Shown: one piece after another, positions 49,786 to 58,788 of the stretch | Layout of the letters: each line of letters begins with the position of its first letter | How positions within the stretch are numbered: position 1 is the stretch's first letter | Origin: Hymenobacter ruricola | GTDB taxonomy: Bacteria > Bacteroidota > Bacteroidia > Cytophagales > Hymenobacteraceae | NCBI RefSeq assembly: GCF_015694525.1 | Contig: NZ_JADQDM010000001.1 | Coordinates: forward strand, 496,001 to 560,000 | DNA: 64,000 bases | Direction of reading: 5' to 3' | Position numbers and translations under genes: made by a program | Notes under the pieces: model-generated | Database searches by the model: none | The model's input: only the letters and a program-made list of their open reading frames with translations | Told to the model about the DNA's origin: nothing

Positions 49786-50874
49786 CTACGGCACCACCAC
49801 AAACGCCGGCAGGCCCAGCTTGCTGCGGCGGCCGCCCAGCTTCAGGCCTTCGTCCACGTACTTGCAGTCGGCGCCCAGCGCGTTGGGCTGTTCGATGACG
49901 CCGAGGTTGGGGTTGTCTTCGCGGGCCACGTAGATGCGGCCGTCGGGCCCGCGCTGCAGGGCGCCGATTTTGCGATTGGCCGACTTGCCCACCAGCGTTT
50001 TGGCTTTGGTTTTGAGGTCGAACTGCCAGATTTCGGTTTGCCCGCCGCCCACGCCGTTGCAGGTGCCGTACACTTTCGAGCCGTCGGGCGAAAACTCCAC
50101 GCCGTAGGCTTCGGCAAAGGGCCCGAAGCTGCGCGGGTTGCTCACTTTGCCGGTGGCGCGGTCAAAATCGTAGATTTCAAACTTGTTGGTTTCGCGCCAG
50201 AGCGCGGCGGCCAGGTGCTTGCCGTCGGGCGAAAACTTGAGCGCGCCGATGGCGTTGCGGCCGGGGCCGGCGTTCATGCTGCCCACGTTGCTCATCAGCG
50301 GCTTGGCCGACACGCCGTCGGCCGTCACGAGGTAAGAAACAAAGGCGTTGGAGTTCCAGCGGTGGGCCACCACCCAGGTGTCGCGGCCGTTCTGGTGGCG
50401 CACGGCGGCCAGCTTTTCGGCCACGGGCTGCACCAGCAGCAGGTTCACGCGCGGCAGGTCGCCGAAGTTGTCGTCGCGGGTCATGTCCACTATCGAGTAG
50501 CGCAGGCCGTTGGGCGTGCCCTGCGGCGCCACCGTGAAAATGTAGAACACGTTGCCGGAGCCCGGGTCGGGCACGATGAGGGCCGACTGCGTGCTGCTGC
50601 CGCTGCCCATCAGCTGGTGGCCGTTGGGCATGGGCTGGTGCTTGCGGTTCCACACGGTTTCGCCGTTGGTGTAGAACAGCAGCTCGCCTTTGGAGGTGGT
50701 GGCCACGGCGCAGCCTTCGTAGGTGCTCATTTTGCCGTCGTTCAGCGGCTTGGGCGTTCCGTCGGCGAAGGTGAGGCCGGCCTGCTGGCCGAAATACCAG
50801 AGGTCGGTGAGCCGCTGGGCCTGGGCCGCGAAAGCAAAAAACAAGGAAGACAACGCAAGCAAAAAGCGTCTCAT
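49786..50874 (-). CDS. exported beta-propeller-like protein
   Basis: A 362-residue protein with a signal peptide (MRRFLLALSSLFFAFAAQA). The start of the mature chain, LTDLWYFGQQAGLTFADG, is typical of Bacteroidota surface or gliding-associated proteins. Repeated propeller-like units follow (ALIVPDPGSGNVFYIFT, GALKFSPDGKHLAAALW, AYGVEFSPDGSKVYGTC, RGPDGRIYVAREDN). Unlike many relatives, it lacks a C-terminal sorting domain and ends at LPAFVVVP. The ATG at 50874 opens the signal peptide; the longer frame runs into a palindromic element. Function unknown. Confidence 0.82.
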   Translation of the reverse strand: MRRFLLALSSLFFAFAAQAQRLTDLWYFGQQAGLTFADGTPKPLNDGKMSTYEGCAVATTSKGELLFYTNGETVWNRKHQPMPNGHQLMGSGSSTQSALIVPDPGSGNVFYIFTVAPQGTPNGLRYSIVDMTRDDNFGDLPRVNLLLVQPVAEKLAAVRHQNGRDTWVVAHRWNSNAFVSYLVTADGVSAKPLMSNVGSMNAGPGRNAIGALKFSPDGKHLAAALWRETNKFEIYDFDRATGKVSNPRSFGPFAEAYGVEFSPDGSKVYGTCNGVGGGQTEIWQFDLKTKAKTLVGKSANRKIGALQRGPDGRIYVAREDNPNLGVIEQPNALGADCKYVDEGLKLGGRRSKLGLPAFVVVP

Positions 50875-50940
50875 GGGCAAGGGAAATCGGTTGGTTTCGC
50901 GGCTAAACGAAAAAACCGTGCCCAATGGTGCGGCGCGGCT

Positions 50941-51015
50941 TGTAGCGTGGACTCTGCGAGTCCGCGTTCCGTTAGGATGTTCGCCCCGGCGCGGACTCGC
51001 AGAGTCCACGCTACA
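50941..51015. repeat. 75-bp palindromic element with arms identical to 10927-11003
   Basis: The 26-base arms (50941-50966 and 50990-51015) are identical in sequence to those between rimM and trmD; only the 23-base centre differs. Confidence 0.9.
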
Positions 51016-51021
51016 AGCTGC

Positions 51022-51801
51022 CTACCGCGCCACCGCCAGCGCCCCGGCCTGCATCACGTCGTGGTGCTGCTCAAAGTAGGCGTAGCCCGGCATCAAACCC
51101 CGCCAGAAAGCCTGGTGGGGGCTGTTGCGGCGCCGGGCCAGCTCGGCTTCGGTGATGGGGAAGGGAAAGATGTGCACCGGAATGACGGCCTGCCCGGCGG
51201 CGCGGGCGGCTACGGCCAGCAGGTACACTTCCTCGATGCCCGCGTCGGTGATGGGCATGCAGCCGATGGAGGCCTCGCCGCCGTGGATGAAGATGTCGCC
51301 GCCGGGGTTGGGCTCGCCCAGGGCGCGGTCGGCGGCGTTGGGGTAGTTCAGGCCCAGCGAGAGGTAGTAGTTGCTTTTGGGGTTGAAGCGGTCGATTTCG
51401 TAGAAGCCCTCGGGCACTTGGTAGTCGCCGGCCCGGCGCTTGGGGCCCAGCGTGCCCGAAGTGGCCGATAGGGGGTAGGTTTCAAACAATTGGAAGGGGC
51501 CGCCGCCCTGGTTGCGGGCCCACACTTCCAGTTCGGCGCGGCTCTTTATCATCCGAATAAACACCTCCAGCCGCTTGGATTCGAGCGCGTGCGTGCGCAG
51601 CCGCGCGGCCAGCTGCGGCCCAATGGCTGCCTGCGCCGCCCGCACCCGCGGAAACCGCAGCTGCTCCTTCCAGAACAAGGCCGGGCTTTTCCCAACCAGG
51701 CTATCCGCCGGCATCTTGCTGCTGGGCGTGGTACACCCCTGGGCAACTAACTGGAATGCGGATAGCAGCAACAACCCGCAGCACGACAAACGACGCAACA
51801 T
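51022..51801 (-). CDS. L,D-transpeptidase (YafK-like)
   Basis: A 259-residue exported protein. The signal sequence (RLSCCGLLLLSAFQLVAQ) is followed by a Cys in AQGC, so it may be a lipoprotein. The YkuD-type catalytic motif is IFIHGGEASIGCMPI (His about 170, Cys about 178), with LGLNYPNAADRAL before it as in the YafK group (DUF2459-free form). These enzymes make or cut meso-DAP cross-links in peptidoglycan or attach proteins to it. The ATG at 51801 gives the signal peptide directly. Confidence 0.9.
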   Translation of the reverse strand: MLRRLSCCGLLLLSAFQLVAQGCTTPSSKMPADSLVGKSPALFWKEQLRFPRVRAAQAAIGPQLAARLRTHALESKRLEVFIRMIKSRAELEVWARNQGGGPFQLFETYPLSATSGTLGPKRRAGDYQVPEGFYEIDRFNPKSNYYLSLGLNYPNAADRALGEPNPGGDIFIHGGEASIGCMPITDAGIEEVYLLAVAARAAGQAVIPVHIFPFPITEAELARRRNSPHQAFWRGLMPGYAYFEQHHDVMQAGALAVAR

Positions 51802-51977
51802 AAAAACCCGAGCGGTGAAAGTGGAGAATGCGCTTACAACGGCATTCGGCTGTTTCTATTTTGTGGGTGGGGAAAATGGTTGGGCGAGCGTGGGCGCCCG
51901 CGTCTGCCCAGCCTTCCCGTGTGCTCGGCTACCTTCGCAGCCGCTAGCGCAACCATGCCACTGCGCGGCTTTTGCGC

Positions 51978-54443
51978 ATGCTTTCTTTCAACAAACTCCG
52001 CCGCCTGGCCCCGTTGCTGGCGCTGCTGAACTGCACCGGCAACCCCAGCACCCGGCCCGCGCCCGAGGCGCCCGGCGTGCTGCCGGGTCCCAGTGCCGGC
52101 ACCTCCCAAACCCGGTTGCCCAACGGCTGGCAGCTCAGCCCCGCCGGCACCGCCACGCCCCTCGGCGACCTGCCCCTCAACCTGCAAATCAGCCCCGACG
52201 GCCGCCTGGTCGCCGTGGTGAACGCCGGCTGGGGCCAGAACTCGGTGCAATTGCTCGACGCCGCCACCGGCCAGTTGCTCGACACCAAAGTGGTGCCTAC
52301 GGCCTGGGCCGGCCTGGCCTTCGCGCCCGATGGCCGCACGCTCTACGCTTCGGGCGGGCAGTCGAACCGGGTGCACTGCTTCAAAGTGGAGGGCCGGGAG
52401 CTACAGCCCGACAGCGCCATTGTGCTAGGCGAAAAGTGGCCCAAAAGCAAAATCGGCGTGGCGGGCCTGGCCGTGGATGGGCGACGCCAGCAGCTCTACG
52501 CCGTCACGCGCGAAGACAATTCGCTCTACACCCTCGACCTGAAAGCGCGCAAAGTCCTGCGCACCCTCCGGCTGCCGGCCGAGGCCTACGGCGCCCTGCT
52601 CAGCCCCGATGGTGCACGGCTCTACATCAGCCTGTGGGGCGGCCACGCGGTGGCGGTGTACGATGTCGAAAAGCAGGCGCTGCTGGCATCCATCCCCGTG
52701 GAAAGTCACCCCAACGACCTGGCCCTGACCCGCGACGGCCGCCGCCTCTTCGTGGCCAACGCCAACAGCAACTCGGTTTCGGTCATCGACACCCGCGCCG
52801 GGCGCGTGACCGAAACCCTGAACACGGCCCTTTTCCCGGCCTCGCCCGCCGGCAGCACGCCTAACGGCGTGGCCCTGAGCGCCGACGAAACCCAACTTTT
52901 CATCGCCAACGCCGACAACAACTGCCTGGCCGTGTTCGACGTGCGCGACCCGGCTGCCAGCCGCCCGCTGGGCTTCGTGCCCACGGGTTGGTACCCCACG
53001 GCGGTGCGCGTGGCAGGCACGCAATTATTGGTGGCGAACGGCAAGGGTAGCACTTCGCTGGCCAATCCCAACGGCCCCAACCCCGGGCGCGACGTGGGCG
53101 AGAAGGGCGCCGGCTACATCGGCGGGCTGCTAAAAAGCTCGCTCACGCGCCTGCCCGTGCCCGATGCGGCGGCCCTGGCCACGTTTTCGGCCCAGGTGTA
53201 CGCCAACACGCCCTACTCCAAAACCCGCGAAGCCTCGCCCGATGTGCCGGCTGGCAACCCCGTGCCGCCGCGCGTGGGGGAGAAGTCGCCCATCAGGCAC
53301 GTGTTCTACATCATCAAGGAAAACCGCACCTACGACCAGGTGCTCGGCGACGTGCCGGCCGGCAACGGCGACGCCAGCCTCTGCCTCTTCCCCGAAAAGG
53401 TGACGCCCAACCACCACGCCCTCACGCGGGAGTTTGTGCTGCTCGATAATTTCTACGTGGATGCCGAGGTGAGCGCCGACGGCCACAACTGGAGCACGGC
53501 CGCTTACGCCACCGATTTCGTGGAGAAAACCTGGCCCGGCCACTACAGCGGCCGCGGCGGCGACTACGATTTTGAGGGCAACAAGGGCGAAGTGGCCGAG
53601 CCCCAAGACGGCTTCTTGTGGGACTACTGCCTGCGCGCCGGCCGCACGTTCCGCTCCTACGGCGAGTTCGTATTCGGCGGCAAGCCCACCACGCCCGCCA
53701 TTGCCGCCAACTACTGCAAGGCGTATTCCGGCTTCAACCTGAAGGTGAAGGACGTGGACCGCGAAAAGGTCTGGGAGCAGGATTTCGACCAACTCGTGGC
53801 CGCCGGCAAGTTGCCCGACCTCAGCATCATCCGCCTGCCCAACGACCACACCTACGGCGCCCGCAAGGGCGAGCTGCACCCTTGGTCCTACGCCGCCGAC
53901 AACGACCTCGCCCTCGGCCGCCTCATCGAGCACCTTTCCCAAAGCCCCGTCTGGAAGGAATCGGTGGTGATGATAGTGGAAGACGACGCCCAAAACGGCC
54001 CCGACCACGTCGACGCCCACCGCTCTACGGCCTACCTCATCGGGCCCTACATCCGGCGCCACGCCGTGGTGCACACTGCCTACACCACTTCCGGTATGCT
54101 GCGCACGCTGGAACTCATCCTCGGCCTGCCGCCCATGAGCCAGTACGATGCCGCCGCGCTGCCGCTCTGGGCCTGCTTCACGCCCAAGCCAAACTTCAAG
54201 CCTTACGCCCTGCGCCCCGCCACCACCCCGCAGGATGTGCGCAACACCGCCTTCAACGCCCCCGCCCGCCGCGCCCTGAAATTCGACATGCGCCGCGAAG
54301 ACGCCGCGCCGGACTTGGCCTTCAACGAAAACATCTGGCAAGCCATTCGGGGCGAGCGCAGCCGCATGCCGGCTCCGCGCCGCGCCGCTTTTTTGCGCGA
54401 GGCGAAGGCCGAGCGGGAGGAGGAAAAAAGCGATGATGATTGA
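51978..54443 (+). CDS. beta-propeller phosphoesterase fusion (YVTN plus PF04185-type)
   Basis: An 821-residue exported protein whose hydrophobic N-terminus (RLAPLLALLNC) resembles a lipoprotein signal with Cys at about residue 18. Residues 50-370 are a YncE/YVTN-type propeller (LQISPDGRLVAVVNAGWG, LALTRDGRRLFVANANSNSVSVIDTRAG in parts). Residues 440-750 are a phosphoesterase of the phospholipase C/acid phosphatase group (HVFYIIKENRTYDQVLGD, HALTREFVLLDNFYVDAEVS in part, then VMIVEDDAQNGPDHVDAHRS), with the metal-binding Asp, Glu and His positions visible. The last 60 residues are charged. The ATG at 51978 is preferred over TTG six bases upstream. Confidence 0.9.
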   Translation: MLSFNKLRRLAPLLALLNCTGNPSTRPAPEAPGVLPGPSAGTSQTRLPNGWQLSPAGTATPLGDLPLNLQISPDGRLVAVVNAGWGQNSVQLLDAATGQLLDTKVVPTAWAGLAFAPDGRTLYASGGQSNRVHCFKVEGRELQPDSAIVLGEKWPKSKIGVAGLAVDGRRQQLYAVTREDNSLYTLDLKARKVLRTLRLPAEAYGALLSPDGARLYISLWGGHAVAVYDVEKQALLASIPVESHPNDLALTRDGRRLFVANANSNSVSVIDTRAGRVTETLNTALFPASPAGSTPNGVALSADETQLFIANADNNCLAVFDVRDPAASRPLGFVPTGWYPTAVRVAGTQLLVANGKGSTSLANPNGPNPGRDVGEKGAGYIGGLLKSSLTRLPVPDAAALATFSAQVYANTPYSKTREASPDVPAGNPVPPRVGEKSPIRHVFYIIKENRTYDQVLGDVPAGNGDASLCLFPEKVTPNHHALTREFVLLDNFYVDAEVSADGHNWSTAAYATDFVEKTWPGHYSGRGGDYDFEGNKGEVAEPQDGFLWDYCLRAGRTFRSYGEFVFGGKPTTPAIAANYCKAYSGFNLKVKDVDREKVWEQDFDQLVAAGKLPDLSIIRLPNDHTYGARKGELHPWSYAADNDLALGRLIEHLSQSPVWKESVVMIVEDDAQNGPDHVDAHRSTAYLIGPYIRRHAVVHTAYTTSGMLRTLELILGLPPMSQYDAAALPLWACFTPKPNFKPYALRPATTPQDVRNTAFNAPARRALKFDMRREDAAPDLAFNENIWQAIRGERSRMPAPRRAAFLREAKAEREEEKSDDD

Positions 54444-54520
54444 AAGAACAAGAGAAAGAACTTCATGCAGCGCGCAGCGAAGCATGACCGTAAGACAACC
54501 CCTCAATCACCCCGCACCCC

Positions 54521-55186
54521 ATGCAGCTAAAACCCCTTTTCACCTTCCTCTCCGGCCTCGCCAGGCACAACGAGCGGCCCTGGTTTCAGGAGCGCAAAGC
54601 CACCTACGACCAGCTACGCGCCCAGTTCATTGAGGACGCCGAGTACTGGTTTCGGGAACTCCAGCAGCTCGACCCCGCGCTGGCCGGGCCCGAAGGCCGC
54701 AAAAGCGTCTTCCGCATCTACCGCGACGTGCGCTTCAGCAACAACAAGGACCCTTATAAAACGCACTTTTCGGCGTACTTCACCGCCAGCGGCAAGGACG
54801 TGGAAACGTCGGGTTACTACGTCCAAATCGGTCCGAATGGCAGCACGCTCATTGCCGGCGGCATGTACCAGCCCGACAAAGACCAGCTCGCCGCCATCCG
54901 CCAGGAAATCGACTACAACGCCGACGAGCTGAAAGCCCTGCTGGCCGCGCCCGATTTCCACCGCTACTTTGGGGCGCTGGGCGGCGAGCGCCTCAAAAAA
55001 GCCCCGGCCAGCTACTCCGTCGACCACCCCGAAATCGAATTGCTCAAGCACAAAAGCTTCGTGGCTACCCACCCGATGGCCGACGCCGACGTGCTGAGCC
55101 ACGACGATTTCCGGGCCTACGTGCTGGAAGTTTTCCGGGCCCTGGTGCCGCTCTGCCAGTTCCTGCGCCACGCCATCAGCCAGTAG
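54521..55186 (+). CDS. DUF2461 (TIGR02453) family protein
   Basis: A 221-residue cytoplasmic protein. LTFLSGLARHNERPWFQERK-like opening (LFTFLSGLARHNERPWF), FRIYRDVRFSNNKDPYKTHF (the RDxRFSxDKxPYK signature), GYYVQIGPNGSTLIAGGMY and the later LKKAPASYSVDHPEIELLKHKSF in part are diagnostic of DUF2461. The function of the family is not established. It follows the phosphoesterase gene by 77 bases in the same direction and is followed directly by the hairpin-rich region. Confidence 0.92.
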   Translation: MQLKPLFTFLSGLARHNERPWFQERKATYDQLRAQFIEDAEYWFRELQQLDPALAGPEGRKSVFRIYRDVRFSNNKDPYKTHFSAYFTASGKDVETSGYYVQIGPNGSTLIAGGMYQPDKDQLAAIRQEIDYNADELKALLAAPDFHRYFGALGGERLKKAPASYSVDHPEIELLKHKSFVATHPMADADVLSHDDFRAYVLEVFRALVPLCQFLRHAISQ

Positions 55187-55200
55187 ACCGGTGGGTATTT

Positions 55201-55475
55201 AATCGGGGGTCCGACCCTCAATTTCGAGGGTCGGACCCCCGATTTCGAGCCAATGAGGCCCGATTTCGAGGGTTGAACCCCGGAAATAGAGCCAAGTTGG
55301 CCGGAAATCGGGGGCCTGACCCTGGAAATCGGTCCTCATTAGCTCGATTTTGACCTGATTTGGCTCGATTTCGAGGGTCGACCCCCCGAAATCGAGCCAG
55401 ATTGGGCCGATTTCCAGCCGCAGAAGCCCGATTTCGAACCTCAGACGTTCGAAATCGGGCTTCTGCGGCTGGAAA
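55201..55475. repeat. hairpin-rich region built of about 21-bp GATTTCGAG/GAAATCG units
   Basis: Units of about 21 bases centred on CGATTTCGAG, or its complement, recur about ten times. They are nested in three perfect inverted repeats: a 19-bp stem (55201-55219 with 55226-55244), a 12-bp stem (55362-55373 with 55387-55398) and a 29-bp stem with a 7-base loop (55411-55439 with 55447-55475). The region separates two convergent genes and could terminate both, but is far more elaborate than a terminator. No protein-like frame. Confidence 0.88.
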
Positions 55476-55498
55476 CCGTAGATGGAACGACGGCCGGG

Positions 55499-56002
55499 CT
55501 ACCAGGTTAGCACTTCCTGCTCGTGGCCGGCCCGGAACAGCGCGCTCTGCTTTTTGCCGTTGGCCTCCAGGTTCACGATGTTCATCTCGTCGCCGAATGC
55601 TTCCAGCATCATGGCCTGGCGCAGCTGCACGCCGGACACCGGGCCGGGCAGCGGCACCTTGCAAAACAGCCAGTAGCCGTCGTTTTCGGGCTGCATGCCC
55701 AGCACCTGCAGCGGCAGGGCCGCGCCGGCCACGGTGCGCACCTGCAAGGTGCGCTGCAGGTAGGCGGCGGCCAGCGCGAGGGGGCGTGGGCCGGCGTCGG
55801 TCAGGTTCACCGGCTTGGGCTGGCCCTGCGAAATGGCCTTTTCAAAGTCGTCGGTAAACACCTTCACCGACAGCTCCAGCTGCTGCTTGGCCGCGTTGTG
55901 GCGCAGCTCCGTGATGGTGCTGTGGTAGGCGTGCCAGGCCGGGGCCGCGCCGGCCAGCGGCAACAGTAGCACAGCAGCTAAAGCGGCAAGGAGGTAGCGC
56001 AC
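55499..56002 (-). CDS. DUF6702 exported protein
   Basis: A 167-residue protein with a signal peptide (MRYLLAALAAVLLLPLAGAAPA). The mature chain opens WHAYHSTITELRHNAAKQQLELSVKVFTDDFEKAI in two parts, the typical H(A/P)(Y/F)HxSxTEMxYNxxxxxxExSxxxFxDDxExAL pattern of DUF6702, and ends LGMQPENDGYWLFCKVPLP. The role is unknown; homologues are often near metalloproteases and regulators of iron or envelope function. It lies 54 bases downstream of rseP on the same strand, so probably co-transcribed. Confidence 0.85.
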   Translation of the reverse strand: MRYLLAALAAVLLLPLAGAAPAWHAYHSTITELRHNAAKQQLELSVKVFTDDFEKAISQGQPKPVNLTDAGPRPLALAAAYLQRTLQVRTVAGAALPLQVLGMQPENDGYWLFCKVPLPGPVSGVQLRQAMMLEAFGDEMNIVNLEANGKKQSALFRAGHEQEVLTW

Positions 56003-56056
56003 GGGCAGCGGAAAATGAAAGGCGAAAGCTTTGGTGAACAGTAGCCGGCCACCGGG

Positions 56057-57466
56057 CTAGGGCTGGGGTGGCGTCACGGGCTTGGCCGGCGGCGCCTGCT
56101 CGGTTTTGGGCTCTTCTTTGGGAAACAGCTTCATTACCTGCTTGAACACGAGCACGTAGGCCATCAGGCCCAGAATCAGCACCGTGCCCACGCGCTGGGC
56201 GCCTTCCATGAAGGCATCCGACGGCTTGCGGCGCATTATCATCTCGTAGAGCAGGAACACCACGTGGCCGCCGTCGAGGGCCGGAATGGGCAGCAGGTTC
56301 ATGAAAGCCAGCACCATGCTCAGGCCGCCGGCCAGGCCCCAGAAGTGCTGCCAGTCCCACACGCCGCCAAACTGCTGGGCAATTTCCACCGGCCCGCCGA
56401 TGCTTTCCGACGCCGACAGCTCGCCGCGGCCAATCTTGGCAAAGGCGCGGGCCTGCAGGCCAATCACGCCAAAGGCTTTCTTCACGCCCACCGGCACCGA
56501 CTCGCCCAGGCCGTAGTAGCGGGTCGAGGTCTTCATGGTCGACTTCATTTCGAAGCCCAAAAGGCCCGTTTTGCCCACCACCACCGACAGCGGCAGGAGC
56601 TGGCCCTGGCGGTCCACTTCCAGCGCCACGCGCTGGTTTTTGTGGGCCTTGAGCACGGCTTTCAGCTCATCGTAGTACTGCACCGGCTGGCCGCCGGCCT
56701 TCACAATCTTGTCGCCGGCCAGCAGGCCGGCTTTGTCGGCGGCGCTGCCCGGTTGCACCGCTTTCACGCTGAAGGTGATGCGCGGGCTCACAAAAAAGCT
56801 GTCCTGGTCGGCCTGCTTGCTGAATTTGGTAAGGAAGTCCTGCGGGACCTTGATGTCGGCCAGCTGCCCGTCGCGCTCCACGGTGTAGTAGGCGTTGTCG
56901 CCCATCAGCACGTCGGGCTTGTACACGTCGTCGAACTCGGTGAAGGGCCGGCCGTTGATTTTCACGATTTTATCGCCCGTCCGAAACCCGATGGAGCGGC
57001 CCAGGCCGTTGGCCACCACGCCGTAGCGCGCCTCCGAAGCCGGCAAATACGTGTCGCCCCACTTGTAGGAAACCGCCGCGAAAATCACGATGCCCAGAAT
57101 TACGTTCATGATGATGCCGCCCAGCATCACCAGCAGGCGCTGCCAGGCCGGCTTGCCCCGGAACTCGTCGGGCTGCGGCTCGCCGGCCAGGGCCGAGGCG
57201 TCCTGCGTCTCGTCTATCATGCCGTGAATCTGCACGTAGCCGCCCAGCGGAAACCAGCCGATGCCGTACTCCGTCTCGCCAATTTTCTTTTTCACCAACG
57301 CGAAGTTGGCCACGTTGGGCATCGGAAACAGGAAGTCGAAGAAGATGTAAAACTTATCGACCCGGATTTTAAACAGCTTGGCGAAGGCAAAATGGCCGAA
57401 TTCGTGCAAGCCAACAAGGATGGAAAGCGCCAGCACAAGCTGGCCAATCATGGTGAGGATAGCCAA
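56057..57466 (-). CDS. rseP: RseP-type site-2 (M50) membrane metalloprotease
   Basis: A 469-residue intramembrane protease that cleaves anti-sigma factors or signal peptides within the membrane. The HEFGHFAFAK zinc site is at residues 21-30 in the first span, and the third ligand is in MNLLPIPALDGGH near residue 405. Between them lie two PDZ domains (about 125-300: RSIGFRTGDKIVKINGR, AGLLAGDKIVKAGGQ). The FYIFFDFLF element near residue 40 fits the family. The C-terminal 45 residues are Pro/Lys-rich. Together with dxr upstream and DUF6702 downstream it forms a leftward cluster. Confidence 0.95.
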   Translation of the reverse strand: MAILTMIGQLVLALSILVGLHEFGHFAFAKLFKIRVDKFYIFFDFLFPMPNVANFALVKKKIGETEYGIGWFPLGGYVQIHGMIDETQDASALAGEPQPDEFRGKPAWQRLLVMLGGIIMNVILGIVIFAAVSYKWGDTYLPASEARYGVVANGLGRSIGFRTGDKIVKINGRPFTEFDDVYKPDVLMGDNAYYTVERDGQLADIKVPQDFLTKFSKQADQDSFFVSPRITFSVKAVQPGSAADKAGLLAGDKIVKAGGQPVQYYDELKAVLKAHKNQRVALEVDRQGQLLPLSVVVGKTGLLGFEMKSTMKTSTRYYGLGESVPVGVKKAFGVIGLQARAFAKIGRGELSASESIGGPVEIAQQFGGVWDWQHFWGLAGGLSMVLAFMNLLPIPALDGGHVVFLLYEMIMRRKPSDAFMEGAQRVGTVLILGLMAYVLVFKQVMKLFPKEEPKTEQAPPAKPVTPPQP

Positions 57467-57485
57467 GGGGGAATATTATTAATCT

Positions 57486-57589
57486 GTCATCCTGAGCGGA
57501 GCGAAGGACCTTATCACGCTCGCGCTGCTTATTTGTGAGTGAATCTGACTAGGGCAGCCGTGATAAGATGCTTCCTTCGTCAGCATGAC
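57486..57589. repeat. diverged palindromic element (GTCATCCTGAGC type)
   Basis: The left end carries GTCATCCTGAGCGGAGCGAA and the right end GATGCTTCCTTCGTCAGCATGAC-like sequence; the two arms are only partly complementary, as if the halves belong to two sub-families. Confidence 0.65.
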
Positions 57590-57597
57590 AACGATTC

Positions 57598-58764
57598 TTA
57601 AACCAACGTTTCGGCGATGCGCCGCGTTTCCGCGTCGGTCGCCACCAAATCGGCCAGTATTGGCTCGGCAAGGTACGATACCCGCGCCAGGCACTCGGCC
57701 ACCAGGTCCGACATCTGCCGGAAGCCGACCTGCTCCCGCAAAAATGCGGCCACGGCGACTTCGTTGGCCGCGTTGAGCACGCAGGGCGCGTTGCCGCCCC
57801 GCCGCATGGCCCCAAACGCCAGCTCCAGGTTGGGAAACGCTACTCGGTCAGGCGCCTCAAAGGTGAGCGTAGGGTAGTCGAGAAACGAGAAGCGCGGGAA
57901 GGCATTGGCCAGCCGCTGCGGGTAGCCGAGGGCGTACTGAATGGGTAGCTTCATGTCGGGCAAACCCATTTGGGCCTTCAGAGAGCCGTCCTCGAACTGC
58001 ACCAGCGAGTGCACGATGCTTTGCGGGTGCACCACCACGTCGATTTGCTCATTGGTGAGCCCAAACAGCCACTTGGCCTCAATTACCTCCAGGCCCTTGT
58101 TCATGAGCGAGGCCGAGTCGATGGTGATTTTGGCGCCCATGTCCCAATTGGGGTGTTTGAGGGCCTGCGCTTTGGTCACGCTTTCCATCTGCTGGGCCGA
58201 GCGGCCGCGGAAAGGCCCGCCCGAAGCCGTGAGGATGATTTTCTCGATGGGATTCCGTTCCTCGCCCACCAGGCACTGGAAAATGGCCGAATGCTCGGAG
58301 TCGACGGGCAGCAGGCGCACGCGGTGCTGCCGCACCAAACCCGTAATCAGCTCGCCGGCCACCACCAGGGTTTCCTTGTTGGCCAGGGCAATGTCTTTGC
58401 CGGCCCGGATGGCGGCCACCGTGGGCAGCAGGCCCGCGTAGCCCATCAGGGCGGTGAGCACGATGTCGATTTCGGGGCGCGTCACCGCTTCGGCCAGGGC
58501 GGCCGCCCCGGCCAGCACCTCGGTTTCGGGCTGGCCGGCCAGGGCCGCTTTTAGGGGCTGGTAAAAGCTTTCATCGCCGATGACGACCACGGCCGGCCGA
58601 AACTCCTGCGCCTGCCGCGCCAGCAGCTCCCACTGCCGCTGCGCGCTGAGCACCGCCACCCGGAACCGGCCCGGCTGCTGCCGCAGCACTTCCAGCGCCT
58701 GCGTGCCGATGGAGCCCGTAGCGCCCAGCAAGGCCAGCGTTTTCACCTCATTTTTTTCAACCAT
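57598..58764 (-). CDS. dxr: 1-deoxy-D-xylulose-5-phosphate reductoisomerase
   Basis: Second enzyme of the MEP isoprenoid pathway, converting DXP to MEP with NADPH. The 388-residue protein starts with the nucleotide-binding LGATGSIGTQALEVL; the active-site segments are ANKETLVVAGELI (about residue 132), LPVDSEHSAIFQCL (metal-binding Asp and Glu, about 155), ILTASGGPFRG, HPNWDMGAKITIDSASLMNKG in part and the C-terminal NAANEVAVAAFL. The ATG at 58764 lies 25 bases after a TAnnTTTG box. It is upstream of rseP on the same strand, as in many bacteria. Confidence 0.97.
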   Translation of the reverse strand: MVEKNEVKTLALLGATGSIGTQALEVLRQQPGRFRVAVLSAQRQWELLARQAQEFRPAVVVIGDESFYQPLKAALAGQPETEVLAGAAALAEAVTRPEIDIVLTALMGYAGLLPTVAAIRAGKDIALANKETLVVAGELITGLVRQHRVRLLPVDSEHSAIFQCLVGEERNPIEKIILTASGGPFRGRSAQQMESVTKAQALKHPNWDMGAKITIDSASLMNKGLEVIEAKWLFGLTNEQIDVVVHPQSIVHSLVQFEDGSLKAQMGLPDMKLPIQYALGYPQRLANAFPRFSFLDYPTLTFEAPDRVAFPNLELAFGAMRRGGNAPCVLNAANEVAVAAFLREQVGFRQMSDLVAECLARVSYLAEPILADLVATDAETRRIAETLV

Positions 58765-58788
58765 AATTCGCTAAACACGGAAACTCCG

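Noticed and set aside
55218-55664. Repetitive minus-strand frame with NRAS-like and FPG-like repeats
   Set aside because: It is the translation of the hairpin-rich GATTTCGAG region; the repetition is at DNA level, in both orientations, and the frame runs into the DUF6702 gene on the same strand in a different frame.
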